A stretch of 64,000 nucleotides of DNA from Pseudoxanthomonas koreensis_A (lineage in GTDB: Bacteria > Pseudomonadota > Gammaproteobacteria > Xanthomonadales > Xanthomonadaceae), in contig NZ_CP169056.1 in the NCBI RefSeq assembly GCF_041890415.1, forward strand, positions 124,001-188,000, given 5' to 3'. Position numbers and translations under genes: made by a program. Position 1 is the stretch's first letter, and every line of letters starts with the position of its first letter. The notes beneath the pieces were generated by a model. The model did no database searches and was not told the DNA's origin. It was given only the letters and a program-made list of their open reading frames with translations. Positions 51,883 through 62,170 of this stretch are shown here, piece after piece.

Positions 51883-52938
51883 GTGACTGCCGACATGCAT
51901 GATCAGCCCAGCACGCATTCCGGGATCGCGCTGTTCGTGCGGTACACCTGTGCCATGCGCGCGCTGGGCTTCTACACCGGCGTGCTGGGCGTGGCTTCGG
52001 CGATGCATGGCCAGGGTGCCTCGGCAACCTGGCTGCTGCTGCTGGTCTCCAGTTGCCTGGCCTGGCCGCTGCTGGCCTGGCGGCTGTCATCCACCTCTTC
52101 CGATCCGCGGCGGGCCGAGTTCCGCAACCTGAGCGTCGACACCGGGCTGGCCGGGTTCTGGATGGCGATGGCGCAGTTCGACCTGCTGCCCTCGGCACTG
52201 CTGGTCGCGGTGATGGCCATGGATCGCACCGTCGTTGGCGGCCTGTCGCTGGCGCTGCGCTCGATGGCGGTGATGGCGGGCGTGGCCCTGGTGACCTCCG
52301 CGTTCAACGGCTTTGCCTTCCAGCCGCACACCCGCTTTGCCACGATGCTGTGGTGCCTGCCGTTCCTGGTGCTGTACCTGATGGCCATGGGCGTGGCGGC
52401 GCGGATGTTCTCCGAGAAGGTGCGCACGCAGAAGCGGATCCTGGAGCAGGTGTCGCGGATCGATGCCGAGACCGGCCTGGCCACCCGCCCGCAGTGGCTG
52501 GCGCTGGTGGCCGCGCAGTTGCAGCGCTTCCAGCGCTACGGGGCGGTGTCTTCGTTGCTGATGATCGACATCGACCAGTTCAAGCGGATCAACGACACCC
52601 ACGGACACCTCGCCGGCGACCAGGTGATCCGTGACGTCTCGGCGCTGCTGCATGCCAGTTTGCGTGGAGTGGATTCGGCCGGGCGCTACGGCGGCGACGA
52701 GTTCGGCGCACTGCTGCCCGGCACCGACCGCCAGGCGGCGCTGGAAGTGGCCGAGCGGCTGCGCCAGGCGGTGGCCGAGCGGGTTGTCGTGGGCGGCGTG
52801 CCGGTGACCCTGAGCATCGGCGTGGCCGAGCTGGCGCCGGGCATGGACAGCATCGAGGCCTGGAGCGGGGCCGCCGACGAGGCGCTGTACCAGGCCAAGG
52901 CCGATGGCCGCAACTGCGTGCGCCCTCAGCCGGCGTAA
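51883..52938 (+). CDS. Diguanylate cyclase with MASE2-type membrane sensor
   Basis: 351 residues from a GTG (an ATG at 51895 is also possible). The first ~180 residues hold about five hydrophobic helices resembling the MASE2 sensor of AdrA-type enzymes, and a helix (SEKVRTQKRILEQVSRIDAETGL) leads to a GGDEF domain. The active-site motif is RYGGDEF and an inhibitory RxxD site (RGVD) lies five residues before it, so it should make cyclic-di-GMP and be product-inhibited. The Clp regulator at 47485 is a likely cyclic-di-GMP target, from Xanthomonas knowledge. Confidence 0.9.
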   Translation: MTADMHDQPSTHSGIALFVRYTCAMRALGFYTGVLGVASAMHGQGASATWLLLLVSSCLAWPLLAWRLSSTSSDPRRAEFRNLSVDTGLAGFWMAMAQFDLLPSALLVAVMAMDRTVVGGLSLALRSMAVMAGVALVTSAFNGFAFQPHTRFATMLWCLPFLVLYLMAMGVAARMFSEKVRTQKRILEQVSRIDAETGLATRPQWLALVAAQLQRFQRYGAVSSLLMIDIDQFKRINDTHGHLAGDQVIRDVSALLHASLRGVDSAGRYGGDEFGALLPGTDRQAALEVAERLRQAVAERVVVGGVPVTLSIGVAELAPGMDSIEAWSGAADEALYQAKADGRNCVRPQPA

Positions 52939-53657
52939 GGCCGGCAGCCCAGTGCTGCAAGCGGGCCGTGCAGTGCCGGCACCTGCATCAGCCACGGTGC
53001 GGCGATGGTCAGCAGGCCGGCGCCCAGCACGATGCAGGCCATGGCCATGCGCAGGCGCGGGCGCTGCAGCCAGCCGCCCAGGCGCGCGCCGGACCAGGTC
53101 AGCGGCAGCATCATCGGCAGGGTGCCGGCGCCGAACGCAGCCATCACCAGGGCGCCACCGCCGGCGCTGGCCTGCAGCCAGGCCACGGTGAGCAGGCTCA
53201 GGCTCAGGCCGCACGGCATCCAGCCCCACAGCGCGCCCAGGGCGATCCGCCGCCAGGCACGGTCGGCCGGCAGCAGATGCCGGTGCAGGGGGCGCATCCA
53301 TTGCCACGCCCGGGCACCGGGCCGGGCCAGGAAGCCGAGGCGGCCACGGCGGTCGAGCAGGCGCAATGCAACCAGCACCAGGGCGACGCCTGCGGCCATG
53401 CGCACGCCCACGGCCAGTGCATCGGTGCGCGCCAGGCGCAGCACGCCGCCACCAAGGCCGCCGGCCAGGGTGCCGGCAAGCACGTAGCCTCCGATCCGGC
53501 CGAGGTTGGCCTGCCAGGCCACCGCCAGCGGCCGCCCCGGCGCCATTGCCGGGAAGCCGGTGGCGATGCCGCCGCACATCACTGCGCAATGCAGGCCGCC
53601 GAGCAGGCCGGCGACCAGTGCAGCGAGCAGGGTCGGCAGGTCGACCGGCATGTGCAT
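52926..53657 (-). CDS. TauE/SafE-like membrane protein of the cbb3 cluster
   Basis: 243 residues with about six to seven helices; LLGGLHCAVMCGGI and ALWGWMPCGLSLSLLTVAWLQA carry conserved cysteines. This family sits beside ccoGHIS in many bacteria and resembles copper or cytochrome-maturation transporters (COG2836). Its start shares a base with the ccoS stop. An ATG at 53651 is an alternative start. Confidence 0.85.
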   Translation of the reverse strand: MHMPVDLPTLLAALVAGLLGGLHCAVMCGGIATGFPAMAPGRPLAVAWQANLGRIGGYVLAGTLAGGLGGGVLRLARTDALAVGVRMAAGVALVLVALRLLDRRGRLGFLARPGARAWQWMRPLHRHLLPADRAWRRIALGALWGWMPCGLSLSLLTVAWLQASAGGGALVMAAFGAGTLPMMLPLTWSGARLGGWLQRPRLRMAMACIVLGAGLLTIAAPWLMQVPALHGPLAALGCRPYAG

Positions 53658-53920
53658 CAGCCCTCGTGCGGTGGCTGCGGTGCCCGGTCGGGCGCTGCCG
53701 GATCGTGCGGCGAGAGAGCATGTGGCGCGGGAGCGTGCGCTGCCGGGTCGTGCGCGCTGCGTGCACGCGGCGGGGCGGGGCGGTCGTGGTCGTCCAGGAT
53801 GTCCAGCGCGGGAGTATCCAGGTCGTCGAACTGGCCGCGCCGGACCGCCCACACGAATGCGCCAACCGCTGCGCCCAGCATCAACAGGCTGATCGGGATG
53901 AGCAGCAGCAGGATGTTCAT
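53657..53920 (-). CDS. ccoS: cbb3 oxidase maturation protein CcoS
   Basis: 87 residues: one membrane helix (about 2-26) followed by WAVRRGQFDDLDTPALDIL, the CcoS hallmark, then a variable Pro/His/Ala/Asp-rich tail of 40 residues, longer than usual. The start overlaps ccoI as ATGA. Confidence 0.93.
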   Translation of the reverse strand: MNILLLLIPISLLMLGAAVGAFVWAVRRGQFDDLDTPALDILDDHDRPAPPRARSAHDPAAHAPAPHALSPHDPAAPDRAPQPPHEG

Positions 53921-56334
53921 CGTGTCGCCTCGATCGGCAGCGGCCGGGTGGCGGCAACGGTGGCCGGCTCCGGGCGTGGCCGCGCCAGCCGCAAGGCGTT
54001 GAGGGTCACCGCCAGCGAGGACAGGGCCATGCCCAGGGCCGCCAGCCACGGCGTGACCAGGCCGGCGGCGGCCAGCGGCAATGCCAGCACGTTGTAGCCC
54101 ACCGCCCAGGCCAGGTTCTGGCGGACGATGCGGCGGGCGTTGCGCGCCAGCGCGACCGCGGCGGGAATCCGCAGCAGGCTGCCACCGGTGGTGACCAGGT
54201 CGGCGGCGCGGTGCGCCAGCGAGGCGCCCTCGCCCATGGCGATGGAGACGTCGGCACCGGCCAGCACCGGCGCATCGTTGAGGCCATCGCCGACCATCGC
54301 CACGATCCGTCCCTGCTGCTGCAGCGCGCGTGCGTAATCCAGCTTGTCCTGCGGCGACTGCCGCGCATGCACCTCGGTGATGCCCAGGCGCGTGCCGAAG
54401 GCATCCACATTGCGCGCCGCATCGCCGCTGGACAGGTGCAGGCGCAGGCCTTGTTCGCGCAGGCGGGCGATGGCGCCGGCGGCATCGGCGCGTTCGCCCT
54501 CGGCGACCGCAAAGCGCGCCGCGCTGCCGTCATCGCCGGCCAGCCACAGGGCGCCGTCGTCCTCGGTGCCGTCGGCGTAACCGGCCTGGCCGAGCCGGTA
54601 ATGCACGCCCTCGACCTCGCCCTCGATGCCGCGTCCGGCCACCGCACGCACGTTCCGCGCCAGCGGCGGGTCGGCCACGTCGGCAAACGCGGCCGCCAGC
54701 GGATGGCGGCTGTCACGCTCCAGCGCAGCGGCAATGCGCAGTGCCTGCGCCTGATCCAGCCCGCGGCATCGGTCCACCGCCCGCAATCGCGGCTGGCCAT
54801 CGCCCAGGGTGCCGGTCTTGTCGAACACGATGTCGGTGGCCTCGGCCAGCCGATCCAGCGCGCCGGGCCGTACCGCCAGGACGCCGAGCCGGGCCAGGGC
54901 GCCATGGGCGGCGGCCATCGCCGCCGGTACCGCCAGCGACAGCGCACACGGGCAACTGATCACCAGCAGCGCGAGCACCACTTCGAATGCGCGCGAGGGA
55001 TCGTGCACCCTCCACCATGCGTACACCGCCAGTGCGGCCAGCAGCAGCCCGGCCACAAAGCCGCTGGCGATCTTCTCGGCGCTGCGCGCCAATGGCGGTC
55101 GCTGCGATTGCGCCAGTTCGACCAGGCGCGCCAGTTCGGCCAGGCGGGTGTCATCGCCCACCCGCACCACGCGGATGCGGGCCGGATGCTCGCGGCAGGC
55201 GGTACCTGCATACACGGTATCGCCCGCGCGCTTGGCCACCGCCGTCGATTCGCCGGTGAGCAGCGCTTCCTCGAAACGGGCATCGGCATCGAGCAGGATG
55301 CCGTCGCCCGGCACCGGCTCGCCCACCGCCACCCAGGCCACGTCTCCGGGCGCCAGCAGCGCCAGTGGCACCGGCTCGCGGCTGCCATCGGCGCGCTCAC
55401 GGGTGGCGAACGCGGGCCGTGCGCGTGCCAGCGCATCGACCTGGGCGCTGGCGATGCCGCGCGCGCGCTGTTCCAGCTGGCGCGCCACCAGCAACAGGAA
55501 CACGAACATCACCGCCGCGTCGTACCACACGTGCTCGGCACCGACCACGGTGCCCCACACGCTGGCCAGCCACGCCAGCAGGGTGGAGCCGGCGACCAGG
55601 GTGTCCATGCCCAGGCGCAGGTGGCGCAGTTCGCGCAGCGCGCCGGCGATGAACGGCCAGCCGGCCCAGAACACCACCGGGGTGGACACCAGGAAGGTGA
55701 TCCAGCGGAAGAAGTCGCGGGTGGGCACCGGCATGGTGTTGTTGAAATCCAGGTACAGCGCCTCGGCGAACATCATCGCCTGCATCGAGCCGATGCCGGC
55801 AATGCCCACGCGGACCAGGGCGCGGTTGCGCTCGCGGCGGCGTGCACGCTCGCGCGCTTCGCCAGTGGCCAGGTAGGGCCGGTAGCCGAGCGAGGCCAGC
55901 CGCCGCAGCAGCCGCGACAATGCCACCTGCGCCGGATCCCACACGATCCGGATGCGGCCGGTGATGGCGTTGGCGCTGATCTCGCCCACGCCCGGTTCGC
56001 GCCCCACCGCGCGGTCGATCAGCCAGGCGCAGGCGGCGCAGCGCATGCCATCGGTGAGCACGGTGATTTCGCGCCCGCCCTCGACCTGGCGGGTATGCCC
56101 GGCGAGCAGGTCCTCGCGGTCCCACAGCGCCATCTCGGGCAGATCCTCGCCGACCCGCATCGCCGGCTCGCTGCGCAGGCGGTAGTAATCCTGCAGCCGG
56201 TTCTGGGCGATCCACTGCGCCGCCGCGGCGCAGCCACTGCAGCAGAAGGCGCGGCGCTCACCGTCCAGCTCGGCGTGGGCAGGGGTGCGTGGCAGGGGCT
56301 CGCCGCAGTGGTGACAGGCGGCCGTCACGTCCAT
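53917..56334 (-). CDS. ccoI: Copper-exporting P1B ATPase for cbb3 assembly (CcoI/FixI)
   Basis: 805 residues. An N-terminal zinc/copper-type segment (CHHCGEP, FCCSGC), a heavy-metal domain with MRCAAC, eight helices, the CPC motif in VISCPCALS, phosphorylation DKTGT, HP motif RHPLAA and hinge GDGLNDAP. It delivers copper across the membrane for the CuB site of cbb3 oxidase. Confidence 0.95.
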   Translation of the reverse strand: MDVTAACHHCGEPLPRTPAHAELDGERRAFCCSGCAAAAQWIAQNRLQDYYRLRSEPAMRVGEDLPEMALWDREDLLAGHTRQVEGGREITVLTDGMRCAACAWLIDRAVGREPGVGEISANAITGRIRIVWDPAQVALSRLLRRLASLGYRPYLATGEARERARRRERNRALVRVGIAGIGSMQAMMFAEALYLDFNNTMPVPTRDFFRWITFLVSTPVVFWAGWPFIAGALRELRHLRLGMDTLVAGSTLLAWLASVWGTVVGAEHVWYDAAVMFVFLLLVARQLEQRARGIASAQVDALARARPAFATRERADGSREPVPLALLAPGDVAWVAVGEPVPGDGILLDADARFEEALLTGESTAVAKRAGDTVYAGTACREHPARIRVVRVGDDTRLAELARLVELAQSQRPPLARSAEKIASGFVAGLLLAALAVYAWWRVHDPSRAFEVVLALLVISCPCALSLAVPAAMAAAHGALARLGVLAVRPGALDRLAEATDIVFDKTGTLGDGQPRLRAVDRCRGLDQAQALRIAAALERDSRHPLAAAFADVADPPLARNVRAVAGRGIEGEVEGVHYRLGQAGYADGTEDDGALWLAGDDGSAARFAVAEGERADAAGAIARLREQGLRLHLSSGDAARNVDAFGTRLGITEVHARQSPQDKLDYARALQQQGRIVAMVGDGLNDAPVLAGADVSIAMGEGASLAHRAADLVTTGGSLLRIPAAVALARNARRIVRQNLAWAVGYNVLALPLAAAGLVTPWLAALGMALSSLAVTLNALRLARPRPEPATVAATRPLPIEATR

Positions 56335-56339
56335 GGTGT

Positions 56340-56888
56340 TCAGGGCGCGGGTGCGTCGGGCGCCGGGTCGCCGCCATCCAGGGCAGGGTCCACGCGCGCG
56401 GCCAGCTGGCCGCGGGGCAGGCGCCCGCGCAGGCGCCAGTTGGCATCGGCCGGGCCCAACTGCATCAGCCAGTCGTGGCCAGGGTCCAGGGTCGCCGCCG
56501 CGCGCCAGCCGGTGGCCACCGGCTGCAGGTCCAGCACCCGGTCTTCGGCCGCGCGCAGCGGATGGTGCAGGCGCAACTGCAGCGGTGCGGCGCGCTCGAA
56601 GCGGCCGGTCACCGGCAACACTTCCACTGCGCCGGCCTCCTGGTCCACCCGCACCACCGCGCTCAATCCCAGCTCACCGGCGCGCGCATCCGGCCCCAGG
56701 TCGGACTGCTGCACCTGGCCGGTGCGCTGCACCTGGTAGGCCACCGCGTCCACCGGGCCGTCGCGGCTGGCCACGGTCACCATGATCACCCCGCCGGTCA
56801 CCGATGCGGCCACCAGCGCGATCACCAGCCAGATGATCGGCTGGCGCCATGGCGAGCTGGCGGTCTGCGGACTGCGGTCGTCGGTCAT
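56340..56888 (-). CDS. FixH family protein (CcoH-like)
   Basis: 182 residues: N-terminal cytosolic arm, one helix (about 19-40, PIIWLVIALVAASVTGGVIMVTV) and a periplasmic beta-rich part (LSAVVRVDQEAGAVEVLPVTGRF). Position between ccoG and ccoI and the fold fit FixH/CcoH, which helps cbb3 assembly. A longer frame to 57011 has no support; ATG at 56888. Confidence 0.87.
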   Translation of the reverse strand: MTDDRSPQTASSPWRQPIIWLVIALVAASVTGGVIMVTVASRDGPVDAVAYQVQRTGQVQQSDLGPDARAGELGLSAVVRVDQEAGAVEVLPVTGRFERAAPLQLRLHHPLRAAEDRVLDLQPVATGWRAAATLDPGHDWLMQLGPADANWRLRGRLPRGQLAARVDPALDGGDPAPDAPAP

Positions 56889-56898
56889 CGGATCTGCC

Positions 56899-58446
<1,548 letters not shown>

Positions 58447-58464
58447 CTTGCAACCCGCCTTGTA

Positions 58465-58746
58465 CTAGCGCCTGGGTCCGTTGAAGCGGCTCGACGGTCG
58501 CAGCAGGATCCAGGTGAAAAGGCTGGACGACGCGGTCGCCAGCCAGAAGGTGAAAAAGCCGATGGTGTAGCCGACGCCGCGGCTGAGTTCCACGTGCGGA
58601 AAGGTGATCCGCTCCAGCTCGGTGGGATCGACGAAGGCGAAGAACACCATCGTCGCCACGCCTGCGGCGAAGAAGCTGGGCCACAGGATCGCCCCGATCC
58701 GCTGAACCAGCGGTCGGGGCGCATGATCGAAGTCGGGGACGCTCAT
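58465..58746 (-). CDS. Small two-helix membrane protein of the cco operon
   Basis: 93 residues; helices at about 18-42 and 56-82, linked by a short loop (DPTELERITFPHVELSRGVGY). No family recognised beyond its place between ccoP and ccoG, where Lysobacteraceae and relatives often have an unnamed short gene. Spacing of 6 bases from ccoP and 18 from ccoG indicates the same transcript. An accessory role in cbb3 assembly is inferred. Confidence 0.8.
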   Translation of the reverse strand: MSVPDFDHAPRPLVQRIGAILWPSFFAAGVATMVFFAFVDPTELERITFPHVELSRGVGYTIGFFTFWLATASSSLFTWILLRPSSRFNGPRR

Positions 58747-58752
58747 GGTTGC

Positions 58753-59673
58753 TCAGTCGTCCGCGGTATCGCTGTTTGACAGCGACCACACGTAGGCGGC
58801 CACCAGCCGCGCCCGGGTCTCGCCGAGCAGGTCGCGGTGCGCGGGCATCACCCCGTGGCGCCCCTCCATGATGGTCTTGCGCAGGCTCTCGCGGCTGCTG
58901 CCGTACATCCAGTAGTCGTCGGTCAGGTCGGGCGCGCCGATGGCGGCATTGCCTTTGCCGTCGATGCCGTGGCAGGCCACGCACACGCCCTCGTACAGCT
59001 TCTTGCCCTGGGCGGCGCCGAAGTTGTTCTGCAGCGTGTCCGGCGCCGACAGGGTACGCATGTAGGCGATCGTGTAGTCCACCGCCTCGGGGCCGCCCAT
59101 GCCGGTCAGCACGGTGCCCCATTCGGGCATCACGCCTTCGCGGCCGTCCAGCACCGAATCCAGGATCTGCTCCGGGGCGCCGCCCCAGTGCCAGATGGCG
59201 TCGGTGAGGTTGGGATAGCCGATCGCGCCCTGGCCCGAAGACCCGTGGCAGGTGGCGCAGGTGTTGGCGAAGATCGAGCGGCCCAGCGCCAGCGCGCGCG
59301 GGTCGCCTGCCAGGTCCGGCAGCTCGCGCCCGCTGAACGCGGAGAAGGTTTCCTCCAGGCGCGCATCGGCCACGGCCTTGGCGCGGTCATGCTCGCCGGC
59401 CGAACTCCACTTGCCCAGCCCCGGATAGCTGCCAAGCCCGCCGTACCAGGCCAGGTAGACGGCGCCGAAGACCAGCGAGATGTAGAAGCCGATGATCCAC
59501 CAGCGCGGCATCGGCTTGTTGTACTCGGTGATGTCGCCGTCCCAGTAGTGGCTGGTGTCCTCGGGCTTGGGATCGCCCGGGCGGCGCTTGGCGGTCCACC
59601 ACAGCAGCCAGGTGCAGCCACCCAGGTTCAGGACCAGCAGGGCGATGACGTACCACGACCATCCGGTGCTCAT
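58753..59673 (-). CDS. ccoP: cbb3 oxidase subunit III, di-haem cytochrome c
   Basis: 306 residues: a membrane helix near residue 10-25 with another at about 55-80, then two cytochrome c domains with CATCHG (about 139-144) and CVACHG (about 232-237). Electron entry subunit. Overlaps ccoQ as ATGA. Confidence 0.96.
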   Translation of the reverse strand: MSTGWSWYVIALLVLNLGGCTWLLWWTAKRRPGDPKPEDTSHYWDGDITEYNKPMPRWWIIGFYISLVFGAVYLAWYGGLGSYPGLGKWSSAGEHDRAKAVADARLEETFSAFSGRELPDLAGDPRALALGRSIFANTCATCHGSSGQGAIGYPNLTDAIWHWGGAPEQILDSVLDGREGVMPEWGTVLTGMGGPEAVDYTIAYMRTLSAPDTLQNNFGAAQGKKLYEGVCVACHGIDGKGNAAIGAPDLTDDYWMYGSSRESLRKTIMEGRHGVMPAHRDLLGETRARLVAAYVWSLSNSDTADD

Positions 59674-59816
59674 GGGCGGTCCTCCCCGGTTTGGGAATCA
59701 TCCAGCGCCAGGCGCGCGGCCTCGTCGAAACCGGCGCGGTTGCGCGGCAGCCACGCCCAGGCCCACACCCCGACGAACAACAGCAACAGCAGCAAGGTCA
59801 CGATTCCGGACATCAT
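59670..59816 (-). CDS. ccoQ: cbb3 oxidase subunit CcoQ (short)
   Basis: 48 residues (start at the first of two ATGs, 59816 or 59813): one helix, SGIVTLLLLLLFVGVWAWAW, then LPRNRAGFDEAARLALDDS, the conserved CcoQ tail motif. Too short for routine gene callers. It stabilises the complex. Stop overlaps ccoP start; 3 bases after ccoO. Confidence 0.9.
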   Translation of the reverse strand: MMSGIVTLLLLLLFVGVWAWAWLPRNRAGFDEAARLALDDSQTGEDRP

Positions 59817-59819
59817 CTG

Positions 59820-60434
59820 TCAGTTCCCCTTCGGCGCGTGCCGGCCCAGGCCCTGCAGGTAGGCCACCACCGCATCAAGCTCGGTCTTGCCGGCCACGTC
59901 CGCGGCCGCGGCGGCGATCTGCTCGTCGGTATACGGGTCGCCCAGCCGCTGCAGCGCCTTCATCCGACGGGTCATCGTTGCGCCGTCCACGCCGGTGCTG
60001 GCCAGCCACGGGAATGCGGGCATGTTCGACTCGGGCACCACGGCGCGCGGGTCGATCAGGTGCACGCGGTGCCAGTCGTCGGAGTAGCGGCCACCCACCC
60101 GCGCCAGGTCCGGCCCGGTGCGCTTGGAGCCCCACTGGAACGGGCGGTCATAGACCGATTCGCCGGCCAGCGAATAATGGCCGTAGCGCTCGGTCTCGAA
60201 GCGCAGGGTGCGCACCATCTGCGAGTGGCAGCCGTAGCAGCCCTCGCGGATGTAGACGTCGCGGCCGGCCAGTTCCAGCGCCGGGTACGGCTCCACCCCC
60301 GGTGTCGGCTCGATGGCCTCTGCCTGGCGCATCAGCGGGATGATCTCGGCCAGGCCGCCCAGCGAGATCGCCACGGCGATCAGCACGGCCAGCACGCCGA
60401 CGTTCTTCTCGATCTTCTCGTGTCCGATTGCCAT
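59820..60434 (-). CDS. ccoO: cbb3 oxidase subunit II, mono-haem cytochrome c
   Basis: 204 residues: N-terminal helix (about 12-35), then CYGCHSQMVR (haem c site, about 66-75) and GPDLARVGGRYSDDWHRVHLIDPRAVVPESNMPAFPWL with the axial Met region. Mono-haem electron-transfer subunit. Confidence 0.96.
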   Translation of the reverse strand: MAIGHEKIEKNVGVLAVLIAVAISLGGLAEIIPLMRQAEAIEPTPGVEPYPALELAGRDVYIREGCYGCHSQMVRTLRFETERYGHYSLAGESVYDRPFQWGSKRTGPDLARVGGRYSDDWHRVHLIDPRAVVPESNMPAFPWLASTGVDGATMTRRMKALQRLGDPYTDEQIAAAAADVAGKTELDAVVAYLQGLGRHAPKGN

Positions 60435-60443
60435 TGCTCGTCC

Positions 60444-61883
60444 TCAGCCCTGTGCCTCGGCGGCGTGCGGCGGCAGCACCGGCTGCGCGGCCGGGTTGCC
60501 GGCCATCTGCCGGGTGCGCCACATGTGCCAGCCCATCAACACCATGCCGGCGGTGATCAGCACCCCGCCCAGCAGGCGGCCCATGTAGTACGGGTAGGTG
60601 GCGATCAGCGACTCGACGAAGCTGTAGGTCAGGGTGCCGTCGGCGTTGGTGGCGCGCCACATCAGGCCCTGGGTGATGCCGGCGATCCACATCGACACGA
60701 TGTAGAACACCACGCCCAGGGTGTGCATCCAGAAGTGCACGTCGATCAGCCGGGTGGAATACATGCCCGGCAGGCCCAGCAGGCGCGGATACAGCGAATA
60801 CAGCGAGCCGATGGAGATCATCGCCACCCAGCCCAGGGTGCCGGCGTGGACGTGGCCCACGGTCCAGTCGGTGTAGTGGCTCAGCGAGTTGACCGTCTTG
60901 ATCGACAGCAGCGGGCCTTCGAAGGTGGCGATCATGTAGAAGCTGATGGCCACGATCAGGAACTTGAGGATCGGGTCGGTGCGCAGCTTGTGCCACACCC
61001 CCGACAGGGTGAGGATGCCGTTCATCGCGCCGCCCCACGACGGCGCCAGCAGGATCACCGAGAACACCATGCCCACCGACTGCGCCCAGTCCGGCAGCGC
61101 GGTGTAGTGCAGGTGGTGCGGGCCGGCCCACATGTAGATGGAGATCAGCGCCCAGAAGTGCACGATCGACAGCCGGTAGGAGTAGATCGGCCGCTGCGCC
61201 TGCTTGGGCACGAAGTAGTACATCATCGCCAGGTAGCCCACGGTCAGCAGGAACGCCACCGCGTTGTGCCCGTACCACCACTGCGCCATCGCATCGACTG
61301 CGCCGCTGTAGATCGGGTAGGACTTCCACAGCCCGGCCGGGATGGCCAGGTTGTTGACGATGTGCAACAGGCCCACGGCGATCACATAGGCGCCGTAGAA
61401 CCAGTTGGCCACGTAGATGTGCTTGACCCGGCGCTTGACCAGGGTGCCGAAGAACAGCCAGCCATAGGCGACCCAGACCACCGCGATCAGGATATCCAGC
61501 GGCCACTCCAGCTCGGCGTACTCCTTGCCCTGGGTGAAGCCCAGCGGCAGGGTGATGACCGCGCCGACCATGGCCGCCTGCCAGCCCCAGAACACGAACG
61601 CGGCCAGGCGGTCGGAGATCAGGCGCACGTGGCAGGTGCGCTGGACCACGTACAACGAGGTGGCAAACAGCACCGAGCCGCCGAAGGCGAAGATCACCCC
61701 GTTGGTGTGCAGCGGGCGCAGGCGGCCGTAGCTGAGCCAGGCGGTGTCGAAATTGAGCACCGGCCAGTACAGCTGGGCGGCGATGAACACGCCCACGGCC
61801 ATGCCGACGATGCCCCAGAACACCGTGGCCACCGCAAACTGGTGGACCACCTTGTCGTTGTAAGTCCCGTGCACGCTGTGCAT
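60444..61883 (-). CDS. ccoN: cbb3 cytochrome c oxidase subunit I
   Basis: 479 residues with twelve helices and the haem/CuB ligand histidines in WYGHNAVAF, and HVHAGTLGW with HFWMHTLG. Catalytic subunit of the high-affinity oxygen reductase. ATG at 61883 after GAGGGACGG; FNR box 65 bases upstream. Confidence 0.97.
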   Translation of the reverse strand: MHSVHGTYNDKVVHQFAVATVFWGIVGMAVGVFIAAQLYWPVLNFDTAWLSYGRLRPLHTNGVIFAFGGSVLFATSLYVVQRTCHVRLISDRLAAFVFWGWQAAMVGAVITLPLGFTQGKEYAELEWPLDILIAVVWVAYGWLFFGTLVKRRVKHIYVANWFYGAYVIAVGLLHIVNNLAIPAGLWKSYPIYSGAVDAMAQWWYGHNAVAFLLTVGYLAMMYYFVPKQAQRPIYSYRLSIVHFWALISIYMWAGPHHLHYTALPDWAQSVGMVFSVILLAPSWGGAMNGILTLSGVWHKLRTDPILKFLIVAISFYMIATFEGPLLSIKTVNSLSHYTDWTVGHVHAGTLGWVAMISIGSLYSLYPRLLGLPGMYSTRLIDVHFWMHTLGVVFYIVSMWIAGITQGLMWRATNADGTLTYSFVESLIATYPYYMGRLLGGVLITAGMVLMGWHMWRTRQMAGNPAAQPVLPPHAAEAQG

Positions 61884-61941
61884 GCGGTCCGTCCCTCAAT
61901 GTGAACGGGGGAATCTTCCCCCGGATGGCGCAATTCGGGCA

Positions 61942-61955
61942 TTGATCCGGATCAA
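61942..61955. promoter_or_regulatory. Perfect FNR/Anr box of the cco operon
   Basis: TTGATCCGGATCAA, the same half-sites as upstream of hemF. On the minus strand AAGATT (61912-61917) is a weak -10, putting the box near -41 to -44 from a start around 61905-61907. It explains low-oxygen induction of ccoNOQP. It is over 200 bases from the divergent acyl-CoA synthetase gene. Confidence 0.8.
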
Positions 61956-62170
61956 TGCGCGACCGGAAATTTCGGGGTACCCACGACACTGGCCGTCGCC
62001 ATGCCCGGGGCATGGGACGAGGCCGCGTGCCACGGCGTGCGCTGGGCAGGTCTCCCACGCCAGTATAGGCGCGCGGCGGGCACTCCACGATGGGACAGAT
62101 TGTCCGGGGCATGGCATCGACGGCAGGCCCTGTATGGTGCCCTCTGGATGCAAACCAGGAGGCGCGCCGG

